A DNA stretch of 64,000 bases from Parus major (taxonomy: Eukaryota; Chordata; Aves; Passeriformes; Paridae): positions 37,589,028 through 37,653,027 of the forward strand of contig NC_031776.1 of NCBI RefSeq assembly GCF_001522545.3. The letters are read 5' to 3'. The notes under the pieces were generated by a model, which was not told where the DNA came from, ran no database searches, and saw only the letters and a program-made list of their open reading frames with translations. Position 1 is the first letter of the stretch. The number at the start of each line of letters is the position of its first letter. Positions 13,401 to 25,435 of the stretch are shown piece by piece. The position numbers were made by a program, and so were the translations under genes.

Positions 13401-15040
13401 AAGGGATACAAAGAAAAGTAGTAAAATTGCTAGAAGATGCAGATGCCATGTATATTTTCAAAAATCAGAGGTTAACTTCTCCTGAGTATATACACCCAAC
13501 TGTTTCAGTGATGCAATAAGTGACCTTGTCCTTCTCATATAACTACCAAAAAGTGTGCACAAATTACACAATAAAGCGGCATAATGGCTTGCAACAAAAT
13601 GATTTCTCAAAGGGTATTTAAAAACAGTTTGAGAGTATTAGGATTGGGGTAATAAAGTTGGTGTTGCAGTGTGGTCTTGCCTGTCTTTGCATATCACTGG
13701 GAATCAGTTAATCAGTGTTATAGATGCGTATTATATTGTTGGCTTTTCGCAAATATTAAAATGAATGTTATATGCATAAGGTTAGAAAACTTTGTTATAT
13801 TAATATAGTTCCTTCTATTTCTGTTATTGATGAAACTTAGAAATAGTAGCATAATATACATATATGTTGAGCTATGGCACAGTATTAAAACAAAAACTAC
13901 TTTTGTTTGTATAACCCAAAGACTGAAAAAGATAGTTAGAGAACCACCGCCCCACTCAGTTCTTAGATTATCTTGTCCAGATGAGGACAGCAGTGACCAG
14001 AGCTCCAGGGGAGGAATTTATTGCATTTCTTTTATCGGGGAATGTAAAACTCGGTGGAGCCAAGAAGATTGATTTATTGAAGAGAGGGAGAGTCAAAAAC
14101 TAAACAAACATCCAAAACTTAAGAAGACTGTTTGAATCATGTATGAGAATTTATGAATATGTAGTAGAATTCTTAAGGGATAATCCTTTGTTAGTAAGAT
14201 GTGCTCTCTTGAGTGAATGCAGAGACACCCAGCCATATCTGTATACTTTATTTTATTTTTATCTCCTAATTGTCTTTCTATTAAACTTTTAAATTCTATA
14301 AAAAATATGTGAACCTCTTTTTTTGCACTCAATAATAATTCATTTATGGCATTGCTTCAATGTTTAGCTTTCCAGAGCAAAATCGACTCCTGTGAACAGC
14401 TTTCCTCACAAGAGAATGGAGAAATAGTGTCATGGGATACATCAAAATTAGTTGTTACTGCAGCCCAAGGTGTCCAATTCTGATTTCAACTACTGTGTCA
14501 GGTGGTGCTAATAAACTGTTACAACAAGGGGAAAAGAAATCATGCTGCATCCGTGAGGAAAATGGGTACTGAGATAGAAAAAGGGGAAAAAACCCACAGG
14601 ATGTTATGGGATTACACAATAGAGGAATTGAGCCTGAAATATGTTTCAGAAACCTATTTCTACCTACACATGGGTATTTTAAAGTAAATAAAATACTGTG
14701 AAAGCCTTTTTTCTGTTTTATTGGTGTACTATTGCTTTTTTTAGCTGTTGTACATGACATCTTGGCAGTGTGTAGTTTCAGTGGTTAACTGATAAATGAC
14801 ACCACCACAGGATTGTTTCCAGCCCCACCTGCTGGTCTGAAACTCGCCATTTCATCGAGTTGTGGAGTTGGCTCTGTATTTGGTTCTGGCTAAATTCTTC
14901 TTCTTTTTAGGCTTGAAAATTCAGGTAAAGGTTAAATGCATTTTATTTAACCAGGCTTTTCAGGATTTCTATTAAAGCAGTAGATATTTTTAAGATATTT
15001 AGCAATTTTCATTCTGAAGAGTCAAACTATTTTATAACTG
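7420..15040. other. Intergenic AT-rich DNA, nothing recognised
   Basis: Open frames here are short, overlap on both strands and lack codon or domain signals. A 13-A tract lies at about 11633-11646. The stretch 10085-10430 is slightly richer in GC and might be an old repeat, but I cannot classify it. Confidence 0.55.
12886..12936. repeat. Short tandem repeat of ATGTAAGAT-type unit
   Basis: AATGTAAGATATTGTAAGAT and related words recur four times in 50 bp. Confidence 0.75.
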
Positions 15041-15124
15041 CGACATGTGGGCCCGCGCCCTGCAGGGGGACAGGCACCAGCGGGTGATTGCCGAGGTTCA
15101 GCTGAGAATTGCCCCTGAGCATAT

Positions 15125-15220
15125 CCCGAGTCTTGCACCATATCACAGAATCACAGAATATTCTGAGTTGGAAGCGACCCGCAAGGATCATCGAACCATT
15201 ACGCACTTGCGTCTCAACAA
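15125..15220 (-). mobile_element. Short CR1-like 3' fragment
   Basis: ATCACAGAATCACAGAATAT, then GAGTTGGAAGCGACCCGCA and AGGATCATCGAACC, resemble the inverted 3' end of CR1 or a related avian repeat. A GC-rich patch (15045-15110) of unknown origin precedes it. Confidence 0.5.
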
Positions 15221-16214
15221 TCTTTACGTTGGTCTCCTGTGCCTAAGGATTAGAATTCAGCCTTTAAATACATGATGGCCTTTTGCTGAGACCACCGTCC
15301 ATCCAATGGAGAAATACATCATTGTCTTCTGTGCTGTTTCCTCACTACTTTGCCTGATACTGGGGTTTAAGACCATCTTTGATTTTCCTTCTATATCAGA
15401 GCAGCAGTTATCTCAAAAATATCCAATGGGTCATTATGAGTGCTTCGTGCTACAGATAGTATGAAAGAAAGTATTATGAAGACAGTGGCTAAAATACAAT
15501 GGATCATATAGGAAGCATCAATTAGGCAAGAGAGATATGTTCAACAAAAAACTATATGTCTTAGGGAGAAAATATAATAGATCATCAAAAGAAAAGTGTG
15601 ATTTCAAACAATTTTACTATCTGGATTTTGGATGAGGCCTTCATTTATGCTCATTAACATTCCAAATAGATCCTTAATTTTTAAATGTCTTGGATGTGAA
15701 AATCTGTATGTAAAAATTACCTTTTCATCCAGAAGAATAATTTGTTTCTGTGAAAACAAACTAATTTTCCATGCATTAATATGTCTGGTTATTAGTAGCA
15801 AAGGCAATGATGCTTTAAAAGAAATAATTCTATTTCCTGGGTTTGTGAATATTGAATTATTTTTAACCTTTATCTAGGTAACAGCTTGCAATACAGGATC
15901 CACCCTCCTTATTTTCTCATATCCACAGTCTAGCCAATAGTGTAATGTAAGGACGTTTCATGAAAGACAGGGAGAGTTTTCCTAGAAGGAGGCTGAAATT
16001 GATTTTTACATCTCCTAGGCAAGGATCAATTGACCAGAAAGAGATGAGGTTCTTGTATTACATAGCAAATTCCTCTTACAGATCCAGTTATTTAAGAATG
16101 ATCTGGCAGCCCTGTGTTTAGCCTAAATGATCTGTTTCCTGAGCTTCTGACAATTTGCATTCGTTTTCTTCATTTACTTCTTGTTCAGGCGCATCAATGA
16201 CTTATGCTTAAAAT

Positions 16215-16805
16215 TCCCAGCCCAGGGGTGCTGGTCGGCAGCAGCTCAGCAGGAGCCAGATGTTCACAAAGGGAGATGGTCCCTCTGTGCTCAGCATCCG
16301 TGTGGCCTCACCATGAGACTCGTGCAGCACTGGGCCCCAGCGCTGGAGAATGACAGGAAGGTCCTCGGATGCCGCTGGAGAAGACAGCCAAGCTGGTGAG
16401 GGGCTGAAAGGCATGTCCAGGAAGGAGCAGCTGAGGGCTCTGGGCCTGTCTGGTTAGGAGAGAAGGCAACTGAGGGGAGACCTCTGGGCTTTTTACCAGT
16501 CCCTGAGCAGTGGACATGGAGAGGCAAGTGCTACGTTCTTCTCCCTAAGATCCAGGGACAGGAAGTATGGGAATAGTTCAAAGCTGTGCCAGAAGAGGTT
16601 CAGACTAGACATGAGGGAACATTTCTTTACCAGGAGGGTGGTCATATGCTGGAACAGGTCTCCTGGAGAGGGAGTTGATGTCCCAAGTATTGAAGAGACA
16701 TTCAGGCAGTGACCTTAATAAAAAACTTCAACTTTTGGTCAGTCCTAGAGAAGTCAGGCAGCTGTACTAGATGATTGTTGTAGGTTTTTTCCAACCAAAA
16801 TAGTA
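16215..16805 (+). mobile_element. CR1 LINE 3'-end fragment
   Basis: This resembles the 3' end of avian CR1 retroposons: a run from GAAGGCAACTGAGGGGAGAC through GGTTCAGACTAGACATGAGG and TTTCTTTACCAGGAGGGTGG, to the terminal words TCAGGCAGCTGTACTAGATG and GTAGGTTTTTTCCAACC. It is 5'-truncated, as usual for CR1, and has no intact frame. Names rest on remembered consensus, not a search. Confidence 0.8.
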
Positions 16806-17923
16806 AATTTTAATTGAAACCTTTTAGCTGAGTGCAATATCCTTGTTTTAAAATGTCTATCCATTCTTTTTGTATGTCATGAGTAAATTATATGGTTATT
16901 AATTAGAACTAAGACTTGGTGCATTTATACAAAAGCATTAGGACTACGTACATTTAAATAAAAAAATTAAATTGCTTTTGAGTTTTGCACGGGTCTGACT
17001 GGGTGCAAGAAATGCAGCATACATTATACAAGCAACCTGACTGTAGACTTCTTAGTGTTGCTTTAGGACATGGAATGACTCACACAGACACAGCTCTCAT
17101 ATGAAAGGGAAAAGCCTGGTTTTATTCTTACAGCTTCAGTATTTATAGATTTTTGGCAATGACCAGGGATCAGATAGTTAGGTTACCACCTTTCCAATCA
17201 CACTGGTCATGCGAGACGTCCATCAAAAGACGTGTATCAGAAAAGAATGTATACTTATCTATGTTTACAGTCACTGTCTTGGGAAAGTTCTTAGAAATCA
17301 TGTCAACAAGATTGAAAAGCTGAGTTTTCAGGGTGACACTTAGCATTTACAAAGTAAAAAAATTACTGTAGTTAGTTCAGAAGAGTGGCATATCTCAAGG
17401 TAATCAATGAGTAAAAACAAAGCTACATTTCCAAACCAGTGAAAACAGATATCCCCAAATTGTTTCCAGAGAAAACAGCATGTTCTCGATAAATTATAAA
17501 ACATGCATTTTAATATGTGTCATTGGTGTCCAAGCCCAAGTTCCTATTGCAAACTTGGGAGCCCAGTGCTGGTGCAGCCAGTATCTTCATGTCAATTTTA
17601 TTTTTTGCTTCTTTCAATACCTTGTTTTACAAAGATTTATGAGTATGCTAACCATTATGGTTTGTGAGAAGATCCATAAGCCCTGCAGGATCTCAGGGCT
17701 GTTGCTTGATAATCAGTATAGAGAGCTAAGAAAGAATGTCACAGGCTGTCTTACAGAGGATGTCAGTAATGTTTCTAAGTATAAATTTACATCCTCAAAG
17801 CTTATTTACCTGAGTAAAGTCTGCAGAACCACTTCTAAGAGATCAGTAATCACACTACTAGCAGATATTATATACAATATTAGTTTTCACTGGAATCTGA
17901 AGAGATGTCAGTGTCTGCACAGG

Positions 17924-18190
17924 TGTCCTGGTTTAACCTGGACAGTGTTAATTTTCTTCATCGTAGCTGGCCCAGTGAGTGCTGTGTTTTGGTTTCAGTA
18001 TGAGAATAATATTGATGTTGTGATGCTTTTGGTTGTTGCTCAGCAGTGCCCATCCTAAGTCAAGGACTTTTCCGTTTCATGTGCTCTGCCATCAGGGAGG
18101 TACACAAGAAGCTGGGGAGGAGCATGTCCAGGACAGCGGATCTGAACTGGCGAAGGGATACTCCAGATCACAGAGCGTGACATGTTATGT
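17924..18190. mobile_element. Endogenous retrovirus LTR-like fragment
   Basis: It begins TGTCCTGGTTTAACCTGGAC and continues through GTCAAGGACTTTTCC and TACACAAGAAGCTGGGGAGG to GGGATACTCCAGATCACAG. I recognise this order from common avian LTRs. The downstream promoter part is missing, no internal viral region adjoins it, and it is non-coding. Confidence 0.6.
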
Positions 18191-18259
18191 TAATATGTAT
18201 GAACTACAGGTTCTGTAGATGCTTATAACTAAAAATTAAATTTACAGATTTTAAGTGTG

Positions 18260-20335
18260 AACTCCTATGAAAGTACTCCAGGGGCAAAGGGGCAACTTCC
18301 TAGAAAAAAAGTTACATTATATCCTTGCCCTACTAGCCAGCAGACGCAAGACAGATGCTTATTCTTAGTTCTTGATTGCGACAGTTGTCTGTGTCTGAAT
18401 TTCAAATCCATCTGTATGCTGGTCTTTGTAAGGCGCAGTAAATTCCTCTCTGTTGCCAAGAAAACCTTATTTTGCAGTGATTTGTCTACTTTCTCGCATT
18501 GCACATGCCTCCTGTACACAAAAGAAGTTGGAAATACTGCAAAGAATTGTCTCCAGAGATCATGATCTCTGACCTTTATCTGCATTTAACAACAGCTTAG
18601 ATTCCACATTTTGTTCAGCATAGGAGTCACACAAAAGTCTTCTAAATAGGCTCTACCAGCTTCTATTCAGAGCTTCTCCCATTGAAAAAGCCTTTTCTTC
18701 CGCATTTCATTGTTTTAGAAGTAAAATGTTACTGGTTGTATTTTTAGAATTTTTTTATCCTTTACATCTTTAATGAGAAGTGAACATGCTAATAGTCTGC
18801 CATGCATTTTCTTTCTATGACTTTCTGCCAATCATCACTCAAAACAGTAAAGGTTTTTATGTGTATAATAATTTGAATAGTAGTTTGAAAAATGCAGTTA
18901 TTTCACTAACATTTTAGTTCTCCATCTACTCAACAAACATACACAAAGAAAGCAGATACTTCTAGCTGTGATAATTTCTTGTTTTGACAGCTTGTGGCCA
19001 AATCTCCTTTGGCTGCTTTTGGAAGCAATAGATTTGTTAGTAGTCTCAAGCTCTAAGAATGAAAAGGTTAAGAAGTCCTACTTAACTATACTAAGAATCT
19101 GATTTAAAATGTAAGATTTAAGTTTTCTTATTCTACCTTATGAATGTAATGTTATATATTTGTTATTTAGGCTGTACAGTTTGGATAAAACAAATTTATT
19201 ATTTCCTGAAGTCAAAAATTGCACAAAGCATCTAAATGAAAGCCTTTTCTATTGTATTTGATATTTAAAACGAAGAGAAGGAGAAAGTAAAACCAAACCA
19301 GAAATAAATGACTTGAAGCTGTGGAAGACAAAGCCATTCTTCTTTCCTTAAAACCCAAACTGACCCCAAGTTATAAAGTTAAAAAGCATGTGAAATAGGA
19401 GAAGCCTGCATTTAATTATTCCTGAATCTTAGATCCTGATTTCTATGATGAAAAGCAGAGCCTTCTGAATCACTGGGATATGACCTCTAAATGAAACACA
19501 AAAAAGCAATAGGCCCTGTATTCTGTAAGGACTGTGTATTTCTCCTAAGTCTTTGATCAAAAAAAACCCAAGCAAATGGTATCTGCAGGGTGGGAACATG
19601 CTATTTCACTTGCAACACTCACAACTCACAATCCCATTCTGGGTAACCAGTCACCCCAGGACACCCTCCCATCCTTTCCTCCTGTGCACAACTTCTCACA
19701 GGCACTGGGTCAAGGCTTTTAGAACCTTTCTGGATCACACATCCATCCTGGCATGCTGGAGAGGACAAGAAGTGATCTTTGAGACTGCAGATAAAAAGAA
19801 AGAAGTGAAAGTTATTAACAGTGGTCACTTCCTTTATGTGTCTTGAAAAGATAGCTTCACTAGCTGGTACACAAAGTAACACATAAAAATTCACCCTTTT
19901 CTAGATAAAGGTAATATGATCAAAAACTAATCCCTTTTTATGTGAAGCACTGTTGTATGACACACCCAATGGGTTTGGGCACATTTTTGGAAAGGAAATA
20001 ATATAATTAATTTGTTTCAGACTTGCCAAATTTCACACAAGCTTGCCTCAAATGAAAAAGCCATATGTCACTAACCAGAGATTCAGATTTCAGGTTCAGT
20101 CCTTTCAGACAGGAACATTTAGATTTATTTAGGTGTATATGCATAACAGTAATGGAGCCACCTTCCCAGTAGAGCTATTAAACTCACACTTGTGAGAAAG
20201 GAAAAAGTCAGCAGTTGACAGAGATTTAGTTGGACACATTTCCTACTTACGGAATATTCAAGGAAAAAACAAACAAGTCTGCTTATATGAGATCAGAAAA
20301 TGAGCATCCAAGACAGTATTTTGTTTCCAGCAGGG
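18260..20335. other. Intergenic DNA, nothing recognised
   Basis: No gene or clear repeat is visible between two LTR-like fragments. The opposed open frames at 18257-18585 are not supported by any motif. Confidence 0.55.
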
Positions 20336-20339
20336 TCAG

Positions 20340-21432
20340 TGTGGTGGGTTAACCTTGGCAGGCTGCCAGACACCCACTAAGCCACTCTCCCACTCCACCT
20401 CTTCAAGGGCTCAGGGGGAGAAAATAAGGTGAGAAATTATGTGGCTTGAGGTGAAGGCAGACAGATCACTTACTAATTATCATCAGGGGCAAAACAGAAC
20501 TGACTGGGGGAAGGTTAATTTAAGGTATTGCTGATTTATAATTGAGCAGGATGGTGAGAAACAAAATGAAAAACAATCTCCCACCCCTTCCCCTATTTCC
20601 TAGGCTCAGCTTTACTGCTTTGTTTTTACTCTTCTACCTCCTCTCCCTTGAGCAGCACAGTGGGGACGGGGAATGGGGATTGCACTACACAGCAATAAAG
20701 CATTCCAGTTATCAACACTGTTTTCATCACAAATCCAAAACATAGGCCCGTACAAGCTACTATGAAGAAAATTATGTCAGTGAACACCAACACACCTTCC
20801 TCTTCATGCTGGTTTTTTTCTCCAGCATGGGATCCCTCCCACAGCATACAGTCCTTCACAAACTGCTCGAGCATAGGTCATTCCCATGGGCTACAGTTAT
20901 TTAAGAACTGCTCCAGCACGGGCCCTTTCCATGGGGAACAGTGCTTCAGGAAAAGACCGTTACAGTGTGGGTCCCCCTCCGGCCATGGATGCTGTTAGAA
21001 ATCCAGCTCCTGTCACCTCTCCCTGGACCACAGGGAGTTTCTGCCAGCAGACCGTCCTGGTGTGGAGTCCTCCATAGGCCACAGAGCCTCAACACACGTC
21101 ACCATGGACTTCCTCATGAGCTGCAGGGGAACCTCTGCTCTGGTGTGTGGAGCACCTCCTCTCCCTCCTTCACCGACCCTGGTTGTCTGCAGGATTATTA
21201 TACATTTTTCTCACTCGACCCAGTTGCTCCACAGTGTTTTGACACTTTCTTACATGTTATCACAGAGACACCACCAACACTGCTGATGGGCTCAGCTTTG
21301 GGCAGTAGCGGGTCTGTCTTGGAGATGGCTGGAACTGACTCTATTGGACAAGGGGGAAACTCCAATGATTTCTCACAGAAGCCACTCCTGTAGCCGTCCC
21401 ACTACAAAATCCTTGCACGTAAAACCAACGCA
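20340..21432. mobile_element. Avian LTR-like repeat, copy 1 (~1.1 kb)
   Basis: It begins TGTGGTGGGTTAACC, carries a degenerate internal series of CAGTGTGGGTCCC / CATGGGCTACAG-type words (about 20820-21130), and ends near CACAGAAGCCACTCCTGTAG. The same architecture recurs at 34763-35799. The form suggests a solo LTR of an endogenous retrovirus with no coding part left. Open frames across it are fragments of repeat. Confidence 0.65.
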
Positions 21433-23000
21433 AGCTAATAGAAGATGTCTAGTGAGAATATGGGAATAACACAAGGTACAATGAAGGCAGCTTCTCTGGC
21501 TTGCTTTACAATCCAGCATACAGAGGAGACACTGTTCAACCCCCCTGCTGGGAAGCAGCATGAATTTCATTCCAGACTGAATCCTTAGGCATCTGTATTT
21601 CCCCATGGCCTGTAGTGATAAAAACCCCAAGTACAGTGTTACAAGTGCTTAGAAAGGGAATACAGTGCAAAAGTGAAGTCACCACTAAACCACTATTTGT
21701 CTGTGGTGTGCCTGCACCCTGAATAATGAGTTCAGTTACAGCTACTTCTGAAAGAAATTATCTAGTAGAACCAGAAAACTAAATTAAAGGATGTTCAAAA
21801 TTACAGAACTCATGGACTGAAAACGGACTAGAATCCTATAACTTAAAACTCAAAGTCAAAATGATAGGTATCTATAAAGTCAGAACTTGAAAAGGAAACA
21901 TTTGTTCTTTTATTTCAGAAATTAGGAAGTATCAAATTAAATTATCAGATAGTGAGCTCTAAGCAAACAAGAAGATAATCCTTTTTTTGCACATCACAGA
22001 GCTAAATTCTGGAATTACTGCTACTGCTGTGTGTCTGTGAGGATAAAATAATCAGTCATCATAAAGATGTGTGTCACTACCTGTTTTGATTTGTAGCTCT
22101 GAAATGCAAGTCTGGTATTTGCCGCTCCTTCCCACAAGCTCTGCGTATGTCCAGACTCACAGTTTATGTAACATGGGCAGCACCTATCATAGCATCAGTA
22201 AAAGAATTAAGGTGACAAAAATGCTCCTGTAGTTTAATATCCCATGAAGTCAGTTTTCACTTCTTGATCTGTTTTCCAGCATTAGCTTCTTGTTATTTCC
22301 AGTCCTCTCTGTATGAGACAAAGGTGACGATATGCTGTCTCAGCCACATGTGAGCCTCCCCGATAAAAACTTCCAAGAATACCTTATGCCAAATGCAGTA
22401 GATGAATGACCTTATCTACTTTCTTCTTCCTTCCCATCTCTGGCAACAGGTGGTTCCCTGTCTTTGGTCAAAACAAAATCCTTTTTTTCCCCCTAATGGG
22501 TATGTATGTACATGTTTATGTACACACCCATTAGTTTTAAATGAATGATTTTTATTTTTTTTTAATGCACCACTGTATCTACCACATCTGCACTGTAAAG
22601 GAAAAGAAAAATATCAAGCAGATGGGGAGTTGAGCAGCATTTCCACAGATGAAATACAGTTGTAGTACATACAACAGCAGAAACAAGGTCTATATTCCTA
22701 ATCCTACACAGGGTTTATTAAGTCAAATCTACTTGATACTTATTTTTTCATTTGTGTAAGGCACAAGAGGAAGAGATTTACTCTGGTCCTATTAAATACC
22801 CAGCAAAACACAGATGTTTATTTTCGTTTTTTTCCTACTGGAACCTTAAGAAAGGGATATTAATCTGTTCAATCACAAAGAAAGAGCAATAAAGAGGTAT
22901 AATTTCACCAACAGTTGTAAATGCTGTCTGGTTTCAATTATGTTTTAATCACAGTCATTTGTTCCTACCCATAAAAGTGTTTTACATAATAAAAATTAAT

Positions 23001-23001
23001 G

Positions 23002-23040
<39 letters not shown>

Positions 23041-23043
23041 ATT
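23001..23043. repeat. (AAAT)n microsatellite
   Basis: About ten uninterrupted TAAA units lie in AT-rich intergenic DNA. Confidence 0.97.
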
Positions 23044-25239
23044 TGAGACAACTCCACTGACAATTACAGGAAAAGCAGAATGAACTCATTGTATGTACTG
23101 TAACTAATAATTCCTGATGTTTTGCTCCTCCCACTTCCTTCTCTGCTTTAACACAGAATTAGTCACCTTGTGACAATAACAATAATTATGTTGCATCTGG
23201 ATTCCAGTTCATTCTCATCAACACGGAAGTAAAACATTGCATTCCCCACCCTGCTTACATACTATCCTCAGTAGCAGAGCTCAGATGGATTTCAGTAAAA
23301 TCTTACTCTGCTATTATTCTTGTTCAAAAGCTCTTTTAATCCCGTATGTTTATGAAAATATATATATGTACATGTTGGTTTTGTGCAACTATTAGATTCT
23401 TATAATATGTACATAGAAAGATAGTTCAAGGCTTTTAACTAGTTTTTTAAGCAAGTTTTTAGTAGCTAAAATTCCTTGCTAAAGGACCATAAGCAAAGAT
23501 ATTTTTATCTCCAGTGGAGTAATTGCCACTGCTCTAGCCTGGGTTGAAGACATCAATCTGGACAGGAATATGAAAGAAAATACTGATGTCTAAACACTCT
23601 CTTTTCTCTAAAATGTGACGTGACTTTTTACTATCAGTTTTTTCTATTGCAAAAATGAGAAACAATCGCCATATGTGGTTTAAGGTTACTTCCTATTTAT
23701 TAAGATACTTGTTCACAAGGTATACAGATATTTAGATTTTTCTTTTTAAATATAAAAGCTATTGGAAAGGGAAAAGGTAGTTGTTTCAGATGTCTTCTGA
23801 GGTTCTGAGTATTGTTTTAACTTTACGTGTCTCAGTCTAGAAGACTGGTTATTGCACAGAAATGAATGAAAGAGCATATCAGTATTCTGAGAAAACAAAC
23901 CATCATGAGGATTTTGATCACTGTTATTTAAAATGAGCAGTAAGAGCTCTCTGGTGAAGGAAACAGTACTAGAAGCACAATTTTGTGCCTCATAGAGCTT
24001 TAGTCTTCTTCCTAACTTGGAATATGGGAAGAGGAAAAGAAGAAAGATTTTAAAACATTGACACTTTCTATAGTATTAGAATTCCAGGAATAGTAACTAT
24101 AGGAAAAATTATAGGAGAAAAAAAGAATGCTTATAAAACATAATTGAATGATTTTTAACAATTCTAATAATTTCTGTAATTTTAAGCACACATTTTTTTT
24201 GTTTACAAAATATAAGTTTAGCCAAAACCTGAAATTTCAAAAGAAGATATAGGTACACTTGGTCCATCTACCTGAGGTATAGTAACACTTACAAAATTAA
24301 TCTGTTAATGTGGTTTAATTGCCCTTTATTTTACACTGTTTGAAAGCAAGAACAGACGTGAGTCAGAAGGCACATAGAAGCGTCTTGATTAAAATAAACT
24401 GGTAACAGGATAACGTAAATATATTTATGCTTAAAGAAATAATTCTCAGGAACACTGGACAAGAATTTTAGATGGATATTAAAAAAGAACCATAGATTTA
24501 TAAGGTAAAACAACAAGAGGGAAACCTTTTTCAGAGGGATGTGCACCACAGTGTTTTATCTCATACAACTGGGATTCATATGGGCCAAAATTATTTCTCT
24601 TTGATTTTAATATAGTTAAAAAGTCTTTCAGTTTCAAAGTTTCCCATATCAAAATTAGGTTTTGCATTAATTTCCCATATCAAAACATTTAAAGGCTGTT
24701 ATTTTAACCTTGCCTTAAAAAAATTACTATGCTCAAAGTGCCTGCATTGTAAAGCCTATCTAGATAGATAGATAGATATAGATAAATTTTTTATTTCTAT
24801 AAAAGTTATTCCATGTTTCTCACTGTCAGTTAGGGCTTAATCTGTTCTAAGTTCTCTTGTCTCTGCAATGCTTATTTTTTCTTTTTTCTTTTCACTGCTC
24901 TTTATCTTACAGTTTGGATAGAGACCACAAACCTTTTACAGACACCGCACTTACCAGATTTGTTTAAGCTATGAACTGTGATTTGGATTTCTTTTCTGAG
25001 GACAACTTCCTAGTTTACTGTCCACTTTAATAAATCTTTCTTGTGTAATGTTTGCCACAGGCAGTTGAACATGAACTCTGCTTTTCTTCACATCTCAGTT
25101 TTCCTTCCTCTGTAAAACCTATATGGTGCAGACCTACTATTTAGCAAGTCAACCAGGAGCAACCCCACAACCCTGCCTGGCAGGCTAGAAAACAGGGAAC
25201 CTCTAATACATTTAGCATCATGCTCAGTAGCTCTAGTGC

Positions 25240-25435
25240 ACACAGAATCACAATCTCCTTAGCTGGGAGAGACCCATCAGGATCATGGAGTCCAACTCCT
25301 GGCCCCACAGAGACACCCTAGCAATCCCACCCTCTGCCTGGGAGCTCTGTCTGAACACTCCTGGAGCTCTGGCAGCTGTGACCATTCCCTGGGGAGCCTG
25401 CCCAGTACCCAGTGCCCAACACAACAGCCTGCAAA
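25240..25435 (-). mobile_element. Diverged CR1-like fragment
   Basis: CACAGAATCACAATCTCC, GGATCATGGAGTCCAACTCC and the later CTGGGGAGCCTGCCCAGTAC follow the order of an inverted CR1 3' end. The match is more diverged than the other copies and the edges are approximate. Confidence 0.6.

Noticed and set aside
17480..18058. 192-codon open frame
   Set aside because: Its end runs into an LTR-like fragment, it has no domain, and the composition is that of translated AT-rich DNA.
20941..21393. 150-codon frame
   Set aside because: It is repeat sequence of the LTR-like element; the same word series recurs at 35.1-35.5 kb in other frames.
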